A stretch of DNA of 64,000 nt from Rufibacter ruber (GCF_001647275.1 NZ_LRMM01000020.1:17681-81680); one strand, 5' to 3'; shown: positions 38,426-48,142, numbered from the stretch's first letter. Numbers and translations are program-made. The notes: generated by a model from the letters alone, not told the origin.

Positions 38426-39379
38426 ATGAAAGTTACCGAGCACTTACAGAACGCTACCCAAACCCTTTTCTCTTTTGAGATATTACCACCGGTGAAGGGC
38501 ACCAGCATTCAGTCTATTTACCAGGGCATTGACCCGCTCATGGAGTTCAAGCCGCCGTTCATCAACGTGACCTACCACCGCGAGGAGTACGTGTTCAAGG
38601 AGCGCGAGAACGGTTTGCTGGAGAAAATCACCATTAGAAAGCGGCCCGGCACGGTGGGCATCTGCTCCGCCATCATGAACAAGTACCACGTAGACGCGGT
38701 GCCGCACATCATCTGCGGGGGCTTCAGCAAAGAGGAAACCGAGAACGCGCTCATGGACCTCAACTTCCTGGGCATTGACAACGTGCTCTTGCTGCGCGGC
38801 GATGCGGTGAAGACCGAGCCGGGCTTTAGACCGCACAAAGACGGGCACGCCCACGCCTCTGAGTTAATTCAGCAGGTGGTGCAGCTGAACCACGGCAAAT
38901 ACCTGGATGAGGAAATGGAGAACCCTGTGCCCACCGATTTCTGCATTGGCGTAGCCGGTTACCCGGAAAAACACATGGAGGCCCCCAACCTGTCTACTGA
39001 CCTGAAGTACCTGAAACAGAAGGTTGACCTGGGGGCAGATTACATCATCACGCAGATGTTCTTTGACAACGAGAAGTTCTGTGATTTTGTAAAAGCCTGC
39101 CGCGCCGCGGGAATCAACGTGCCCATTATCCCGGGCCTGAAGCCGCTGACCACCAAAAACCAGCTCAACGTGCTGCCGCGCTATTTCAACATTGACCTGC
39201 CTGAGGATCTGGTGAACGCCGTAGAAGCCGCCACAACGCCCGCGCAGGTGAAACAGATAGGCATTGAATGGACCATTCAGCAATGCAAAGAGCTGGTGGA
39301 GTTTGGGGTGCCCTGCCTGCACTTCTATACCATGAGCAAGTCTGAGGCCACCGCGGCTGTGGCAAGAGCCATTTTCTAA
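38426..39379 (+). CDS. metF: Methylenetetrahydrofolate reductase
   Basis: Flavin enzyme reducing 5,10-methylene-THF to 5-methyl-THF, the methyl donor for the MetH encoded upstream. 317 residues. Seen: FSFEILPPVKG at the N-terminus, NVLLLRGD, DFCIGVAGYPEKHMEAPN, GADYIITQMFFDNEKF and PCLHFYTMSKS. It is separated from metH by 477 bases of repeats (P16, U, P17), so it may have its own promoter, which I could not identify. A strong terminator follows. Confidence 0.96.
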   Translation: MKVTEHLQNATQTLFSFEILPPVKGTSIQSIYQGIDPLMEFKPPFINVTYHREEYVFKERENGLLEKITIRKRPGTVGICSAIMNKYHVDAVPHIICGGFSKEETENALMDLNFLGIDNVLLLRGDAVKTEPGFRPHKDGHAHASELIQQVVQLNHGKYLDEEMENPVPTDFCIGVAGYPEKHMEAPNLSTDLKYLKQKVDLGADYIITQMFFDNEKFCDFVKACRAAGINVPIIPGLKPLTTKNQLNVLPRYFNIDLPEDLVNAVEAATTPAQVKQIGIEWTIQQCKELVEFGVPCLHFYTMSKSEATAAVARAIF

Positions 39380-39380
39380 C

Positions 39381-39423
39381 AGCTGTTTTCAGGCTGTTTT
39401 TCAAAAAGCAGCCCCAAAACGGG
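39381..39423. repeat. P palindrome 18
   Basis: CTGTTTTCAGGCTG and CAGCCCCAAAACGG, 2 bases past the metF stop and merging into its terminator. Confidence 0.7.
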
Positions 39424-39462
39424 AGCCTGTCTATTTAACCAGACAGGCTCCCGTTTTTATTT
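39419..39462 (+). terminator. Rho-independent terminator of metF
   Basis: Arms ACGGGAGCCTGTCT and AGACAGGCTCCCGT with loop ATTTAACC, followed by TTTTATTT. The left arm overlaps the right arm of palindrome P18. Confidence 0.9.
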
Positions 39463-39510
39463 GACAGCATGCTCTCTGTTATCTTCTGCCCCCACGCAAC
39501 TGTTGATTCT

Positions 39511-39558
39511 ATTCCTGTTTTCAGCCTATTTTTTGAAAAACAGCCCCAAAACGGGAAT
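39511..39558. repeat. P palindrome 19
   Basis: ATTCCTGTTTTCAGCCTA and CAGCCCCAAAACGGGAAT, past the aspartoacylase gene stop. Confidence 0.75.
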
Positions 39559-39587
39559 GTGCCCCAAGAGAAAAGTTCACCTGAAGA

Positions 39588-40526
39588 TCAGTAGCCAATG
39601 TGCAAGATGGCATCTCCCTGGTTGACCACGGGCATGTTGTTGACGCCCACCACGTAGCCGCTCACGTGCGAGGTAATGGGGTGGGTGGCATAGCCGAAGG
39701 GGTCTGACACGGCCCCTACCTGCTGGCCCCGGCTCACCGCCTGTCCGTTTTTGACAAAGCTCCTGAACATTCCTGCCCGCCGGGCCCTGATCCAGGTGGT
39801 GTTCTGGCAGATGACCGGGGGGTGTGACACGGGCACGGCCTGCTCTACCATCTGCAGGTACTGCATGATACGGATTGTGCCTTCCATGGCCAGGTTGATC
39901 CCGGGTTCGTCAAACCGCAGCGACTCGCCGGTTTCATAGACAATGATGGTTTTGCCCATGCCGGCGGCTTGTTTCCGCAAAGAGCCGGGGCGGTAGTTAG
40001 AGTTGAGGATGAACGGTGCCCCAAATGCCTGCGCCAAGGCATCTGCCTGGCCGTCACCAAAACGGCAGCGTATCTGGGGGTAATTTGATTTGCTCCGCCC
40101 GCCGGTATGAAAGTCAATGCCATAGTCTACCAGCGGCAGTATCTCTTTGGTGAACCGGGCGGCCACGCGGCTGGCCAGGGAGCCCTTGTCATTGCCTGGG
40201 AAACTCCGGTTCACATCTTTGCCGTCTGGCACCTCGCGGGAGAAGTTCAGAAAGCCGTAGATGTTGAGAATAGGGATGGCCAGCACCGTTCCGCGCAGCG
40301 GCGTGAGCATATTGCGCCTGATCATGCGCCTGATAAGCTCAATGCCGTTTACCTCATCACCGTGCATACCGGCCATGAGCAGCAGCACCGGCCCCGGCTC
40401 CTGCGCCCTGAACACGTGAATGGGAATATCTATCGCGGTGCCGCTGGGCAGACGGGAAATGTTCAGCCTGACCAGTTTTTCGTCTCCCGGATAAATGGGA
40501 ATGTCATTGATGATCATCTCCGCCAT
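39588..40526 (-). CDS. Succinylglutamate desuccinylase/aspartoacylase family zinc hydrolase
   Basis: 312-residue M14-like deacylase. Zinc ligands are in MHGDEVNG (His, Glu) and DFHTGG (His); NRSFPG and the C-terminal beta-rich domain ([21 protein letters not shown]) also fit. ATG 40526 ([16 protein letters not shown]) overlaps the end of rimK by 23 bases, and the longer frame to 40631 runs antisense-like through rimK. Third gene of an operon with a retropepsin-like protease and RimK, suggesting a role in removing or trimming acyl or glutamyl modifications; the substrate is inferred only. Confidence 0.88.
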   Translation of the reverse strand: MAEMIINDIPIYPGDEKLVRLNISRLPSGTAIDIPIHVFRAQEPGPVLLLMAGMHGDEVNGIELIRRMIRRNMLTPLRGTVLAIPILNIYGFLNFSREVPDGKDVNRSFPGNDKGSLASRVAARFTKEILPLVDYGIDFHTGGRSKSNYPQIRCRFGDGQADALAQAFGAPFILNSNYRPGSLRKQAAGMGKTIIVYETGESLRFDEPGINLAMEGTIRIMQYLQMVEQAVPVSHPPVICQNTTWIRARRAGMFRSFVKNGQAVSRGQQVGAVSDPFGYATHPITSHVSGYVVGVNNMPVVNQGDAILHIGY

Positions 40527-41439
40527 CTGGGGTAGTCTTTTTCTTCGCTTTTTTAGGTTTCCCTTTGTTAACCAGCAGCTCTGTGTACTCAATGATTTTT
40601 CCGGCAATGTCTTGCTGGGTGGCTTTCTCAATGCCTTCCAGCCCCGGTGAGGAATTCACTTCCAGAATGAGCGGCCCGCGTTTAGACTGCAGCATGTCAA
40701 CACCGGCCACGTCCAGGCCCAGAGACTTGGCGGCCATGAGGGCGGCGGCTTTCTCGGCGCGGGTAAGTTTGATGAGGCTGGCGCTGCCGCCGCGGTGCAG
40801 GTTAGACCTGAACTCGCCTTCTTTGCCCTGCCGCTTCATGGCGCCCACCACCTCGCCGTTCACCACAAACACGCGTATGTCGGCGCCTTTGCTTTCGGCA
40901 ATGAATTCCTGCACAATAATGCGGGCCTTGAGGTTGTGGAAGGCCTCAATCACTGACTCGGCGGCTTTCTGGGTTTCGGCCAGGACCACGCCCAGGCCTT
41001 GGGTGCCCTCCAGCAGTTTGATCACCAGCGGTGCGCCGCCCACTTCGGCAATCAGTTCTTTGACCTGTTTGGAGTAGTTGGTGAAGGCGGTCTTGGGCAT
41101 GCCCAGCCCGGCGCGGGCCATGATCTGGAGGCTGCGCAGTTTATCACGGGAGCGTACTATGGACTGGGAGGCCACCACGCTTTTCACCTTCATCATCTCA
41201 AACTGGCGCACCACGGCCGTGCCGTAAAACGTGACAGAGGCCCCAATGCGCGGAATCACCGCATCAATGCCGGTGAGCAGCTCCCCCTTGTAGAGAATAT
41301 GCGGGTCGCCTTTCTCCATGACCAGGTCACAGCGCAGGTGGTCTAGCACCACCGCCTCATGGCCGCGTTGCTGGGCAGCCTCTACCAGGCGGCGGGTAGA
41401 GTATAATCTAGGGTTGCGCGAAAGGATCGCAATTTTCAT
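40504..41439 (-). CDS. rimK: RimK-family ATP-grasp ligase (alpha-L-glutamate ligase)
   Basis: 311 residues with the RimK arrangement: N-terminal [22 protein letters not shown], then ATP-grasp elements [30 protein letters not shown] and the metal-binding [15 protein letters not shown]. RimK adds glutamates to the C-terminus of ribosomal protein S6 in E. coli; other targets are possible. The C-terminus ends in a lysine-rich tail (KPKKAKKK). It is 20 bases downstream of the retropepsin-like gene and overlaps the aspartoacylase gene. Confidence 0.93.
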   Translation of the reverse strand: MKIAILSRNPRLYSTRRLVEAAQQRGHEAVVLDHLRCDLVMEKGDPHILYKGELLTGIDAVIPRIGASVTFYGTAVVRQFEMMKVKSVVASQSIVRSRDKLRSLQIMARAGLGMPKTAFTNYSKQVKELIAEVGGAPLVIKLLEGTQGLGVVLAETQKAAESVIEAFHNLKARIIVQEFIAESKGADIRVFVVNGEVVGAMKRQGKEGEFRSNLHRGGSASLIKLTRAEKAAALMAAKSLGLDVAGVDMLQSKRGPLILEVNSSPGLEGIEKATQQDIAGKIIEYTELLVNKGKPKKAKKKTTPDGGDDHQ

Positions 41440-41459
41440 ACAGTCAGAGCGATAAAGGG

Positions 41460-41930
41460 TTATTTCTTCTTTTTAGACTTGTTCTTCGCCTTCAAAGACA
41501 GGTTTTTCTTAGACACGTCTACAATGAACCGCTTGCGCAGCAGGGTTCTGCCCAGCAGCACCGGATATTTGAGGTCACTACGGTCTGAGAGGGAGAATTC
41601 AGTCTCTACCTCCTGCCCATGAATGAGAATCTTTGTACGGATAATGTAGCGCTCCTGCACATCGCCGAACGAACTTTTTACACTACGGAGCGAAAATTCA
41701 CTGAACTGGAAGGCCTTGTGGTTATACGCGGGGTGGTTCTCATCCAGCAGCTCAAAATGAATGGCGCGGGTGCCGTCTGGCAGATTCACCTCTTTGATGT
41801 TGTTGCAATGGATGGCGGAGGTGTACGCCCCCGTATCTATTTTGGCCTCAATCTCAAACAGCTCCAACTCAGGGAAATCTACCATTTCCCGGCGGCCAAT
41901 AATACTTTTCTCTGGGCTACTCTTTTTCAT
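41460..41930 (-). CDS. RimB-like retropepsin-type protease (PF05618)
   Basis: 156 residues, family PF05618 (annotated as ATP-dependent zinc protease; related to RimB). The active-site-like motif [12 protein letters not shown] contains DTGA, as in retroviral-type aspartic proteases; [17 protein letters not shown] is the second conserved block. In Pseudomonas RimB acts with RimK on ribosomal protein S6, and here too it directly precedes rimK. The frame is open to 42002, but that extension (AVFLKTGQKQ) is translated from palindrome P20; ATG 41930 ([17 protein letters not shown]) is the real start. Confidence 0.88.
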   Translation of the reverse strand: MKKSSPEKSIIGRREMVDFPELELFEIEAKIDTGAYTSAIHCNNIKEVNLPDGTRAIHFELLDENHPAYNHKAFQFSEFSLRSVKSSFGDVQERYIIRTKILIHGQEVETEFSLSDRSDLKYPVLLGRTLLRKRFIVDVSKKNLSLKAKNKSKKKK

Positions 41931-41956
41931 AGGCAAAGCCGCAAACCGTGGTACAT

Positions 41957-41995
41957 GCTGTTTTTGGCCTGTTTTCAAGAAAACAGCAAAAACAG
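41957..41995. repeat. P palindrome 20
   Basis: CTGTTTTTGGCCTGTTTTC and GAAAACAGCAAAAACAG, upstream of the retropepsin-like gene, falsely extending its frame. Confidence 0.75.
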
Positions 41996-42208
41996 AAATC
42001 AATTTATTTCATAAACAAAGCTGCTCCTGGCCCTAGGTTCCTGTATGCCACCACCCGGCTTTGTCTGCCCAGCCTTTGATGACCGTACCACATGCCAGAC
42101 GGCCTATTGCCCTTCTCCAGTTCTCCAGGCAAAGGGGTAACTCAGGAGACGCACAGTTAAGGCCTGCTCACAGAACTGCTTTTTTGTTTCAGCGGAAAAC
42201 AAAGCCCC

Positions 42209-42250
42209 GCTGTTTTGGGGCGAATTTCAAAAAAAGAAGCCAGAAACAGA
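42209..42250. repeat. P palindrome 21 (degenerate)
   Basis: GCTGTTTTGGGGCG and AGCCAGAAACAG, ending at the stop of the quinoprotein gene. Confidence 0.5.
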
Positions 42251-42251
42251 A

Positions 42252-43463
42252 CTACTTTCTGCCGGCATAGGTAATGCGGTAGATGGCGTTGTTCATGTCA
42301 TCTGACACCAGCAGGGAGCCGTCTGGCATCATCTCTACGTCAACGGGCCGCCCCCACTCCTTGCCCTCCTGCAGCCAGCCCGCCGCAAACGGCACAAAAC
42401 TGCCCTTGCCCTGAGCGTTTTCCCGGTAAAGGCTCACGCGGTAGCCAATCTTCTCGGTCCGGTTCCAGGAGCCGTGCTCAGCAATGAAAATCTGGTTTTT
42501 GTAGTTCTCCGGAAACATGTTGCCCGTGTAGAACTCCATGCCCAAGGTTCCGCCGTGCGGATTCAATTTCTGCACCGGCGGGGTGTATGCGGCGCAGTTC
42601 TTTCCCTTGCCAAACTCAGGGTCCAGGATTTCACCCGCGTGGCAGAACGGGTACCCGAAGTGCATGCCTTTGCGGGGGGCACGGTTCAGTTCATCTGGCG
42701 GAAGGTTGTCCCCCATAAGGTCACGGCCGTTGTCTGTGAACCACAGCTCCTTGGTCTCCGGGTGCCAGTCAAAGCCCACGGTATTGCGCACGCCGCTGGC
42801 AAACACTTCCAGCCCTGACCCGTCTGGGTTCATGCGGTGAATGGCGGCATAGACAGACTCTTTTCTGTCACAAATGTTGCAGGGCGCACCCACGGGCACG
42901 TACAGCTTGTCATCTGGGCCAAAGGCAATGTATTTCCAGCCGTGATGCTCCTCTGTGGGGAACTTGTCATAGACCACCACCGGCTTGGGCGGGTTCTTGA
43001 GGTTGGCGGCAATGTTATCATAGCGGGAGATGCGGCTGATCTCGGCTACGTACAGCGCCCCGTTGCGCAACGCCACACCGTTGGGCATTTTCAGGCCGGT
43101 GGCAATGGTGATGACCTCATCAGCACGGCCGTCTTTGTTTTTGTCTGGCAGGGCGTACACGTTGCCTTTGTCACGGGAGCCCACATACAATGTACCGTCT
43201 GGCCCTAACACCATAGAGCGGGCGTTCTCCACCTTCTGGGCGAAGTAACTGATTTTAAACCCGTCTGGCAGTGAGATTTTGCTCAGGTCAGGGTCTTGGG
43301 CAGGCTGTTCTGTGACTTCCTCAGAGGTGGTGTCTTGCGGCGCCTTAGAGGTTACCTCGCCTTCCTGGTCAGCGCCTGGTTTCTCAGAGTTAGAGGAGCA
43401 GCCTACCACCCCAAGCATGGCCAGGGCAACAATACTCATTTTCAAAGACTTCATGTTTTTCAT
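42252..43463 (-). CDS. PQQ-dependent sugar dehydrogenase-like lipoprotein
   Basis: 403-residue soluble quinoprotein of the glucose/sorbosone dehydrogenase family. A lipoprotein signal (VALAMLGVVGC) predicts anchoring at the envelope. Propeller motifs: GPDGTLYVGSRDKGNVY, MPNGVALRNGALYVAEISRI, HHGWKYIAFGPDDKLYVPVG, and FGYPFCHAG. An acidic Thr/Ser-rich linker follows the Cys. The sugar substrate and PQQ source are not evident (no pqq genes here). Degenerate palindrome P21 touches the stop region. Confidence 0.88.
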   Translation of the reverse strand: MKNMKSLKMSIVALAMLGVVGCSSNSEKPGADQEGEVTSKAPQDTTSEEVTEQPAQDPDLSKISLPDGFKISYFAQKVENARSMVLGPDGTLYVGSRDKGNVYALPDKNKDGRADEVITIATGLKMPNGVALRNGALYVAEISRISRYDNIAANLKNPPKPVVVYDKFPTEEHHGWKYIAFGPDDKLYVPVGAPCNICDRKESVYAAIHRMNPDGSGLEVFASGVRNTVGFDWHPETKELWFTDNGRDLMGDNLPPDELNRAPRKGMHFGYPFCHAGEILDPEFGKGKNCAAYTPPVQKLNPHGGTLGMEFYTGNMFPENYKNQIFIAEHGSWNRTEKIGYRVSLYRENAQGKGSFVPFAAGWLQEGKEWGRPVDVEMMPDGSLLVSDDMNNAIYRITYAGRK

Positions 43464-43660
43464 AGTTTAGTAGTGGAACGGAACATCAGCAGATCAGAAA
43501 AAACCCTTTTCTAGGCACTATCACCAAATCCATATCAGTAGAAGTAAAAACACTGCTTCTGCCGGCAAAAGTAGCCCCTGCTCACACCTTTTAACAGCTT
43601 TACCTTTTCTTAGTAACTTACGCCAGACTTGTATATGCTTGCATAAGTAAATCAAGGTTA

Positions 43661-43820
43661 GAGCTTGTTTACATTTTGATTTTGCAAGCGAAAACGGGGA
43701 GCGAAAGGTTCTGGCGAAGCGTTTTTTGAGCAGCATAGCAGCGCTATGGTGCGAGTCAACCGCGAAGTCAGGTTCTTTTGATACCCGTTTGCAGCCCAAA
43801 AGGCAAATTTAAACATGCTC
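43661..43820. repeat. W-family MITE-like repeat (W2)
   Basis: About 160 bp with ends GAGCTTGTTTACATTTTGAT and AAATTTAAACATGCTC, which are inverted copies with mismatches. A central hairpin GCATAGCAGCGCTATGG and two internal GGTTCT words. Pairs with W4 at 51600-51759. Confidence 0.7.
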
Positions 43821-43895
43821 TTAATTCCACATGGATCCCTTAATGGGCTACCAACCTTCTTTATCCTTATGGGGAGCATAATCGGCTTATTCATA

Positions 43896-44008
43896 GAGCC
43901 TGTTTCCATTTGGGTTTGCTGGCGAAAAATGGGAGTAAAAGATTCTGGCACAGCCCGGTTCTTATGATGCCGTTTTAAGGCGCAAAAGTCAGGAGGAAAA
44001 ATGCGCTT
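43896..44008. repeat. W-family repeat, internally deleted copy (W3)
   Basis: Begins GAGCCTGTTTCCATTTGGGT and keeps GCGAAAAATGGGAGTAAAAG, GATTCTGGCA, GGTTCTTATGATGCCG and GGCGCAAAAG, but lacks the central hairpin. Confidence 0.5.
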
Positions 44009-44246
44009 ACTGGTGTACTCAGTCATCCCCTATGAGTACTTCTGAATTCCCTAAAATGTTTGGTATGTGACAAGATCTGCCAAAGGAGTTCTGAGAATAA
44101 GGGCCGCTGCGTAAAAAGCGCAACAAGTTTGTCCTTTCTTTTTGACGGCCCGCGCCCCTCTCCTTCCCATGACTGTTTCTTAGGCATGAGGCGCTTACGC
44201 TGGCCACCTGGTGCTGCGGGTTTGCCTTACCTACCGGCGCTGCACT

Positions 44247-45041
44247 CTATCTCTTCCTGATAAAGTTGGCGACTGCGTGCAGCAAGTTGGTATGGCCCGT
44301 CTGCAAGACCACCAATTTATGCCGGTGCAACGCATTTAGAAAATTCTTCAGGCGCCCGTGCGAAATAATCTGGTCATATTTTCCCAGGAACACCGTCACC
44401 TCAATCTCACTCTGGTTCAACAGCTTTACCAGGTAAGCGGTGCTGAAGGTAAGTTTCCGGAAGCCTGTCCAGCTGCGGTACACGCGCACGCGCTTTTCAG
44501 GGGAATTCATCTGCCAGTTGGCAAACTTGACCAGGCTGGTGTCTACCCATCTTTTGCGCTCCAGCCAATGCAGGGTTTTAAAAAAGCGGGTGGGCCGCAG
44601 CACTATGCCTTTAAACACCCCTTGCAGCCAGCCGGGATAGGTGGCAATGTTGTACAGCAGGTGGGTCTTGATACCGTCTGGGGCAATCAGGTACAACTGG
44701 TCTATCTGCGGGTGAAACTTCTCCAGTGTGGTGAGGGCAAACTTACCGCCCATGCTGAAAGCCATCACTGAGAATTTGGTTATTCCCTCCTTTTCCAGCA
44801 GCGCCTGGATAAACTCCTGCAGCTTTCTCTTACTCAGCGGCTGGTCTGCCTTACTCAAGGTGCTTTGCCCATGAAAGAACAGGTCAATGGCATAGACGGT
44901 GTACTGCGGCTGCAGCACCCGCGCCATGGCGTCATAGTAATGCCCCTCCTGCCCGTACCCGTGAAACGCCAGCAGGGCCTTGGGACCGCTGCCCATTATG
45001 CGGTAGTGGAGTCTGGAAGACTTAAGTTGAAGGAGAGGCAC
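44247..45041 (-). CDS. Alpha/beta hydrolase
   Basis: 264-residue alpha/beta-hydrolase-fold protein. LLAFHGYGQEGHYY is the oxyanion strand, the nucleophile elbow is AFSMGGKFA (Ser), the late acid is probably the Asp in GKYDQIIS, and the base His in LQTGHTNLL. No signal peptide, so cytoplasmic. Substrate unknown. Palindrome P22 lies just upstream of its start, in the 101-base gap after the hexosaminidase. Confidence 0.87.
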   Translation of the reverse strand: MPLLQLKSSRLHYRIMGSGPKALLAFHGYGQEGHYYDAMARVLQPQYTVYAIDLFFHGQSTLSKADQPLSKRKLQEFIQALLEKEGITKFSVMAFSMGGKFALTTLEKFHPQIDQLYLIAPDGIKTHLLYNIATYPGWLQGVFKGIVLRPTRFFKTLHWLERKRWVDTSLVKFANWQMNSPEKRVRVYRSWTGFRKLTFSTAYLVKLLNQSEIEVTVFLGKYDQIISHGRLKNFLNALHRHKLVVLQTGHTNLLHAVANFIRKR

Positions 45042-45076
45042 GCGGCAATTTGTTGGTGAGACTTCTTATACGCAAA

Positions 45077-45130
45077 CAGCTTGGCGTTTTGGGGCTATTT
45101 TTCAGAAATCAGCCCCAAAACGCCAAGCTG
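45077..45130. repeat. P palindrome 22
   Basis: Outer arms CAGCTTGGCGTTTTGGGGCT/AGCCCCAAAACGCCAAGCTG match each other perfectly although this outer sequence is unique to the copy. Confidence 0.9.
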
Positions 45131-45142
45131 TCTTCAGGAATT

Positions 45143-47716
45143 CTACTTGTTCTCTACCGTTACCGTTCTGCCAGACCTGCCTGCCGCATCAAACACCGCC
45201 AGTTTCACGGTGCCTTTCTCCGCAATGGGCCCCGCATACGGTTTACTTTTCACGGTAGGCTCCGCCCCGTTGGTGGTGTACCGGATGGTCAGGCCCGGCA
45301 GCTGCACGTTGGCCAGCACTTTGCCGTTTTCTACCTTCGCGCCTGCGGTAGGAATGCGGTAGTTGAAGCCGCCGGCATAGTAACTCAGCCTTGGCAGTTC
45401 GCGCTTGCCCAGCACGTTGGTGAACTCAGACCAAGCTTGGGTATAAGCCGTCTTGCTCTCTGCTGATCCAGGGTTGGTGGCCCAGCTGGGGTCCGGGGCC
45501 CAGGCGCGTTCGGCCAGGCCCATCAGTTTGGGCAGCAGCATGTACTCCAGGCGTTCCGGGGTTTTCACAATTTCGCTCCAGAGCGGGGCCTGCAGCCCTA
45601 TGATGTTGGCGCGGGCCTCGGGTTTGAGCTGCTCTTTTCCGGCGAACGCCGAGGGCGAGACCGGGTCATTGTTCTCGTTCACCCGCATGCTCTTCATGTA
45701 ATCAAACGGAATGAAATAGAACGGTTTGTCCACGTCCAGATACCCGCCCCAGTTGTGGCCCAGCTCATCATAATTTTTCTGGTAAGACAGGTCCATGTAA
45801 TAGTGCGTCACATTGGTCAGCACCACTTTATAGCCAGCATTAGCCATGCGGTAGGCCAGGTCAATGTTTTGGCCCAGGTTATTCCAGACGTCTACGTGCA
45901 CATTCTCCTTCACAAAATCCGGGTTGGCCACATAGCTCAGTTTACCGTTGGTGCGCACTTTGGTCAGGCCCACTTCTTCCCAACCCGACAGGTAGAGGCT
46001 GCGGGCCTTGAGCATGGCATTCACCTTCCCGAAGTAATAGTACCACACATCATCAACGGTCTTCACAGCCGGGTTAGAAGCCATCAACGCCTGCACTGCC
46101 GGTGACTTTTCCCACACACCGTTGGGCACTTCATCCCCCCCGAAATGAATGGTTTGGATAGGCGCCCCGGCTTCTTTGTACATGCCCAACAGCTCATCGG
46201 TCACTTTTTCCAGGAAGTTGTAGGTAGACGGCAGCGCCACATTCATCACGTTGTCATTGAAATTCTGCACAGACCGGTACACCGACTTATCCTGCGGGTC
46301 ACGCAGTAGGTATTGCTCGGCCTCAACCTTTTTGCCTTCCTTCATGAGGCGCGCGTACCGCGAATCCATGGCTTTGACGGCGGCGCGGGCGTGGCCGGGC
46401 GTCTCAATCTCCGGAATCACCTTAATATGGCGGTCGCGGGCGTATTTCAGAATCTCTATAAAGTCAGCGCGCGTGTAGAAACCGCTTCCGCTGAGCTTGT
46501 CTACCTCTGGCCCGGAGCCGTAGGCCGGGTTCATAAAGTCCAGTTCATCTTGCGTATGGCCGCGGCGCGCGCCCACCTGGGTCAGTTCAGGCAAGCCCGG
46601 AATCTCCAGGCGCCAGCCCTCGTCATCACTGAAGTGGAAGTGGAACACGTTGATCTTGTAGAGCGCCAGCAAATCCAGCACTTTGAGCACCTGCTCCTTG
46701 GTTTGGAAGTTTCGGGCCACATCCATCATGTAGGCGCGGTGCCCGAAACGCGGTGCATCTTTCACCTGCACGCCCGGCACCGGCACAGAGGTTTGTTTCT
46801 TGGCCAAGGCCGAAGGCGGCAACAACGTCAGCAAGGACTGCGCCCCGTAGAAAGCGCCCGCCGCCGTGGTAGCCGAAATCACCACTTCCTGCGGCGTCAC
46901 CGTCAGTTCATAGGCTTCCGGGCCCATGCCCGTTTTCTGCTGTAGTTTAATGGCTTTGCCCGTCCCCGCTGTTTTCACCGCCGGTTTAGTCCCGAACACG
47001 TTTCCTAACTGAACCGCCAGCAAATCTGCCTCTTTCTGGAAAGCCTTGTCGGCCACCACGGGCACCGCCTGGGTCAGTGTTAACGCCTGGCCGGTTTCTT
47101 TGTACTGCGCCGGCGTAGGGAAAATCTTGGTCAGCTTCTCAGCGGGAATGTCTTTGATTTCCTGATTCTTGGTAAAAATACTTTGCGGGGTTTCCCAGTC
47201 AATGGCGGTATGGTTAGGCTTGATGATGTTCAGGGAAACGGGATAACCTTTGCTTTTGTCTTTGTCCCACACCAGGTAAAAGCCCTGCGGCGCCCGGAAC
47301 TGGTTCACCACCTGCCCCGCGCCTACAAACTCAATACGCTGCGACGCCCCTGCGGCTAAGGCTTTGGAATTGGCGGTAGGCATCATCTTCAGGTAATCGC
47401 CGTTGATCAACTCGGTCTTCACGGGCGCCGCCTCACCCGCCTTGGGCTTAAACGAAGGCGACCCGTGGAAATACAGGGTCCAGCCCTGGGCAGGCAACGC
47501 CTCCTTGCCGGTATTCTGGATGGTCAACGCTGAGAGCGTCTGGTTTTTGCCCTGGTGTTTTTCTTCTACCACCTCCCAGGTCAGTTGCAGGGGCGCGGCA
47601 GCAGACTGATTGGGGGTGGTTTTTGCTTTGTCTGATTGGGTAGAGGTAGTCTGTCCGCACCCCTCTGAGGAGAAGGCCAACGTGCAAACCAGAGCGACAA
47701 TGAAATATCTAAACAT
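45143..47716 (-). CDS. Beta-N-acetylhexosaminidase, GH20
   Basis: 857-residue glycoside hydrolase removing terminal GlcNAc/GalNAc. N-terminus VALVCTLAFSSEGC with Cys20 is a probable lipoprotein signal. Then a chitobiase-type carbohydrate-binding domain (SALTIQNTGKEALPAQGWTL), the GH20b domain, and the TIM barrel with the catalytic Asp-Glu pair in IHFGGDEVPNGVW; a C-terminal chitobiase-type domain follows (IRYTTNGAEPTVKSKPYAG). The context suggests chitin or glycan use, or peptidoglycan recycling; no dedicated operon is visible. Confidence 0.94.
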   Translation of the reverse strand: MFRYFIVALVCTLAFSSEGCGQTTSTQSDKAKTTPNQSAAAPLQLTWEVVEEKHQGKNQTLSALTIQNTGKEALPAQGWTLYFHGSPSFKPKAGEAAPVKTELINGDYLKMMPTANSKALAAGASQRIEFVGAGQVVNQFRAPQGFYLVWDKDKSKGYPVSLNIIKPNHTAIDWETPQSIFTKNQEIKDIPAEKLTKIFPTPAQYKETGQALTLTQAVPVVADKAFQKEADLLAVQLGNVFGTKPAVKTAGTGKAIKLQQKTGMGPEAYELTVTPQEVVISATTAAGAFYGAQSLLTLLPPSALAKKQTSVPVPGVQVKDAPRFGHRAYMMDVARNFQTKEQVLKVLDLLALYKINVFHFHFSDDEGWRLEIPGLPELTQVGARRGHTQDELDFMNPAYGSGPEVDKLSGSGFYTRADFIEILKYARDRHIKVIPEIETPGHARAAVKAMDSRYARLMKEGKKVEAEQYLLRDPQDKSVYRSVQNFNDNVMNVALPSTYNFLEKVTDELLGMYKEAGAPIQTIHFGGDEVPNGVWEKSPAVQALMASNPAVKTVDDVWYYYFGKVNAMLKARSLYLSGWEEVGLTKVRTNGKLSYVANPDFVKENVHVDVWNNLGQNIDLAYRMANAGYKVVLTNVTHYYMDLSYQKNYDELGHNWGGYLDVDKPFYFIPFDYMKSMRVNENNDPVSPSAFAGKEQLKPEARANIIGLQAPLWSEIVKTPERLEYMLLPKLMGLAERAWAPDPSWATNPGSAESKTAYTQAWSEFTNVLGKRELPRLSYYAGGFNYRIPTAGAKVENGKVLANVQLPGLTIRYTTNGAEPTVKSKPYAGPIAEKGTVKLAVFDAAGRSGRTVTVENK

Positions 47717-48142
47717 GGGGATGTGGTAAGGTACTGATCAGCTTAGGAAGCACTAATAGAACAAAAATGCCCGTCTTCACCAAAAAGAATTCATGCTGCT
47801 TTCCTATTCTTGGCTGTGCACCAGAAAATCTGTTCTACAAGAACTACTCCCAACAGAGTCACTTCCATCAATTGATTCAGGCGTTAGCCGGCCCTTTTGC
47901 GCCTCCCCCTTCAGATCAGACCAGCCAGGCTATTTATTCCCCAAATTGCGTTTTCGGCCTGTTTTCTGGAAAACAGCGAAAACGCAATTTTATGCTGCGG
48001 CCGGAGGCAATCTGGTTCAATGTCATTTTCCGAGAACGCGTAGATTGGCAGGTAAACATCTGTGTCTCTTTCAAAAGGAAAAGGCTGTCCAGTTTTAGGC
48101 TCTTCCGCGGTAAGCAGGCCATATCCTGGCATGCGTGTCAAC
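47717..48142. other. Gene-free region before composite element D
   Basis: Upstream region of the hexosaminidase. Holds palindrome P23 (47943-47990); no gene recognised. Confidence 0.5.
47943..47990. repeat. P palindrome 23
   Basis: Arms AAATTGCGTTTTCGGCCTG and CAGCGAAAACGCAATTT. Confidence 0.85.

Larger units (their letters stand above)
43464..44246. other. Gene-free region with two W repeats
   Basis: 783 bases with no supported gene. Open frames here run through the W repeats at 43661-43820 and 43896-44008 and have no family resemblance. Confidence 0.6.

Noticed and set aside
39588..40631. Longer start (40631) for the aspartoacylase-type gene
   Set aside because: The extra residues overlap rimK by over 100 bases and are basic and repetitive; ATG 40526 gives the normal N-terminus.
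41931..42002. Upstream extension of the retropepsin-like protein
   Set aside because: Encoded by palindrome P20; the family start is at 41930.
43658..44026. Minus-strand frame whose product resembles one at 51594-51797
   Set aside because: The similarity arises because both frames run through W repeats; frame breaks in other W copies show that the repeat is not a gene.
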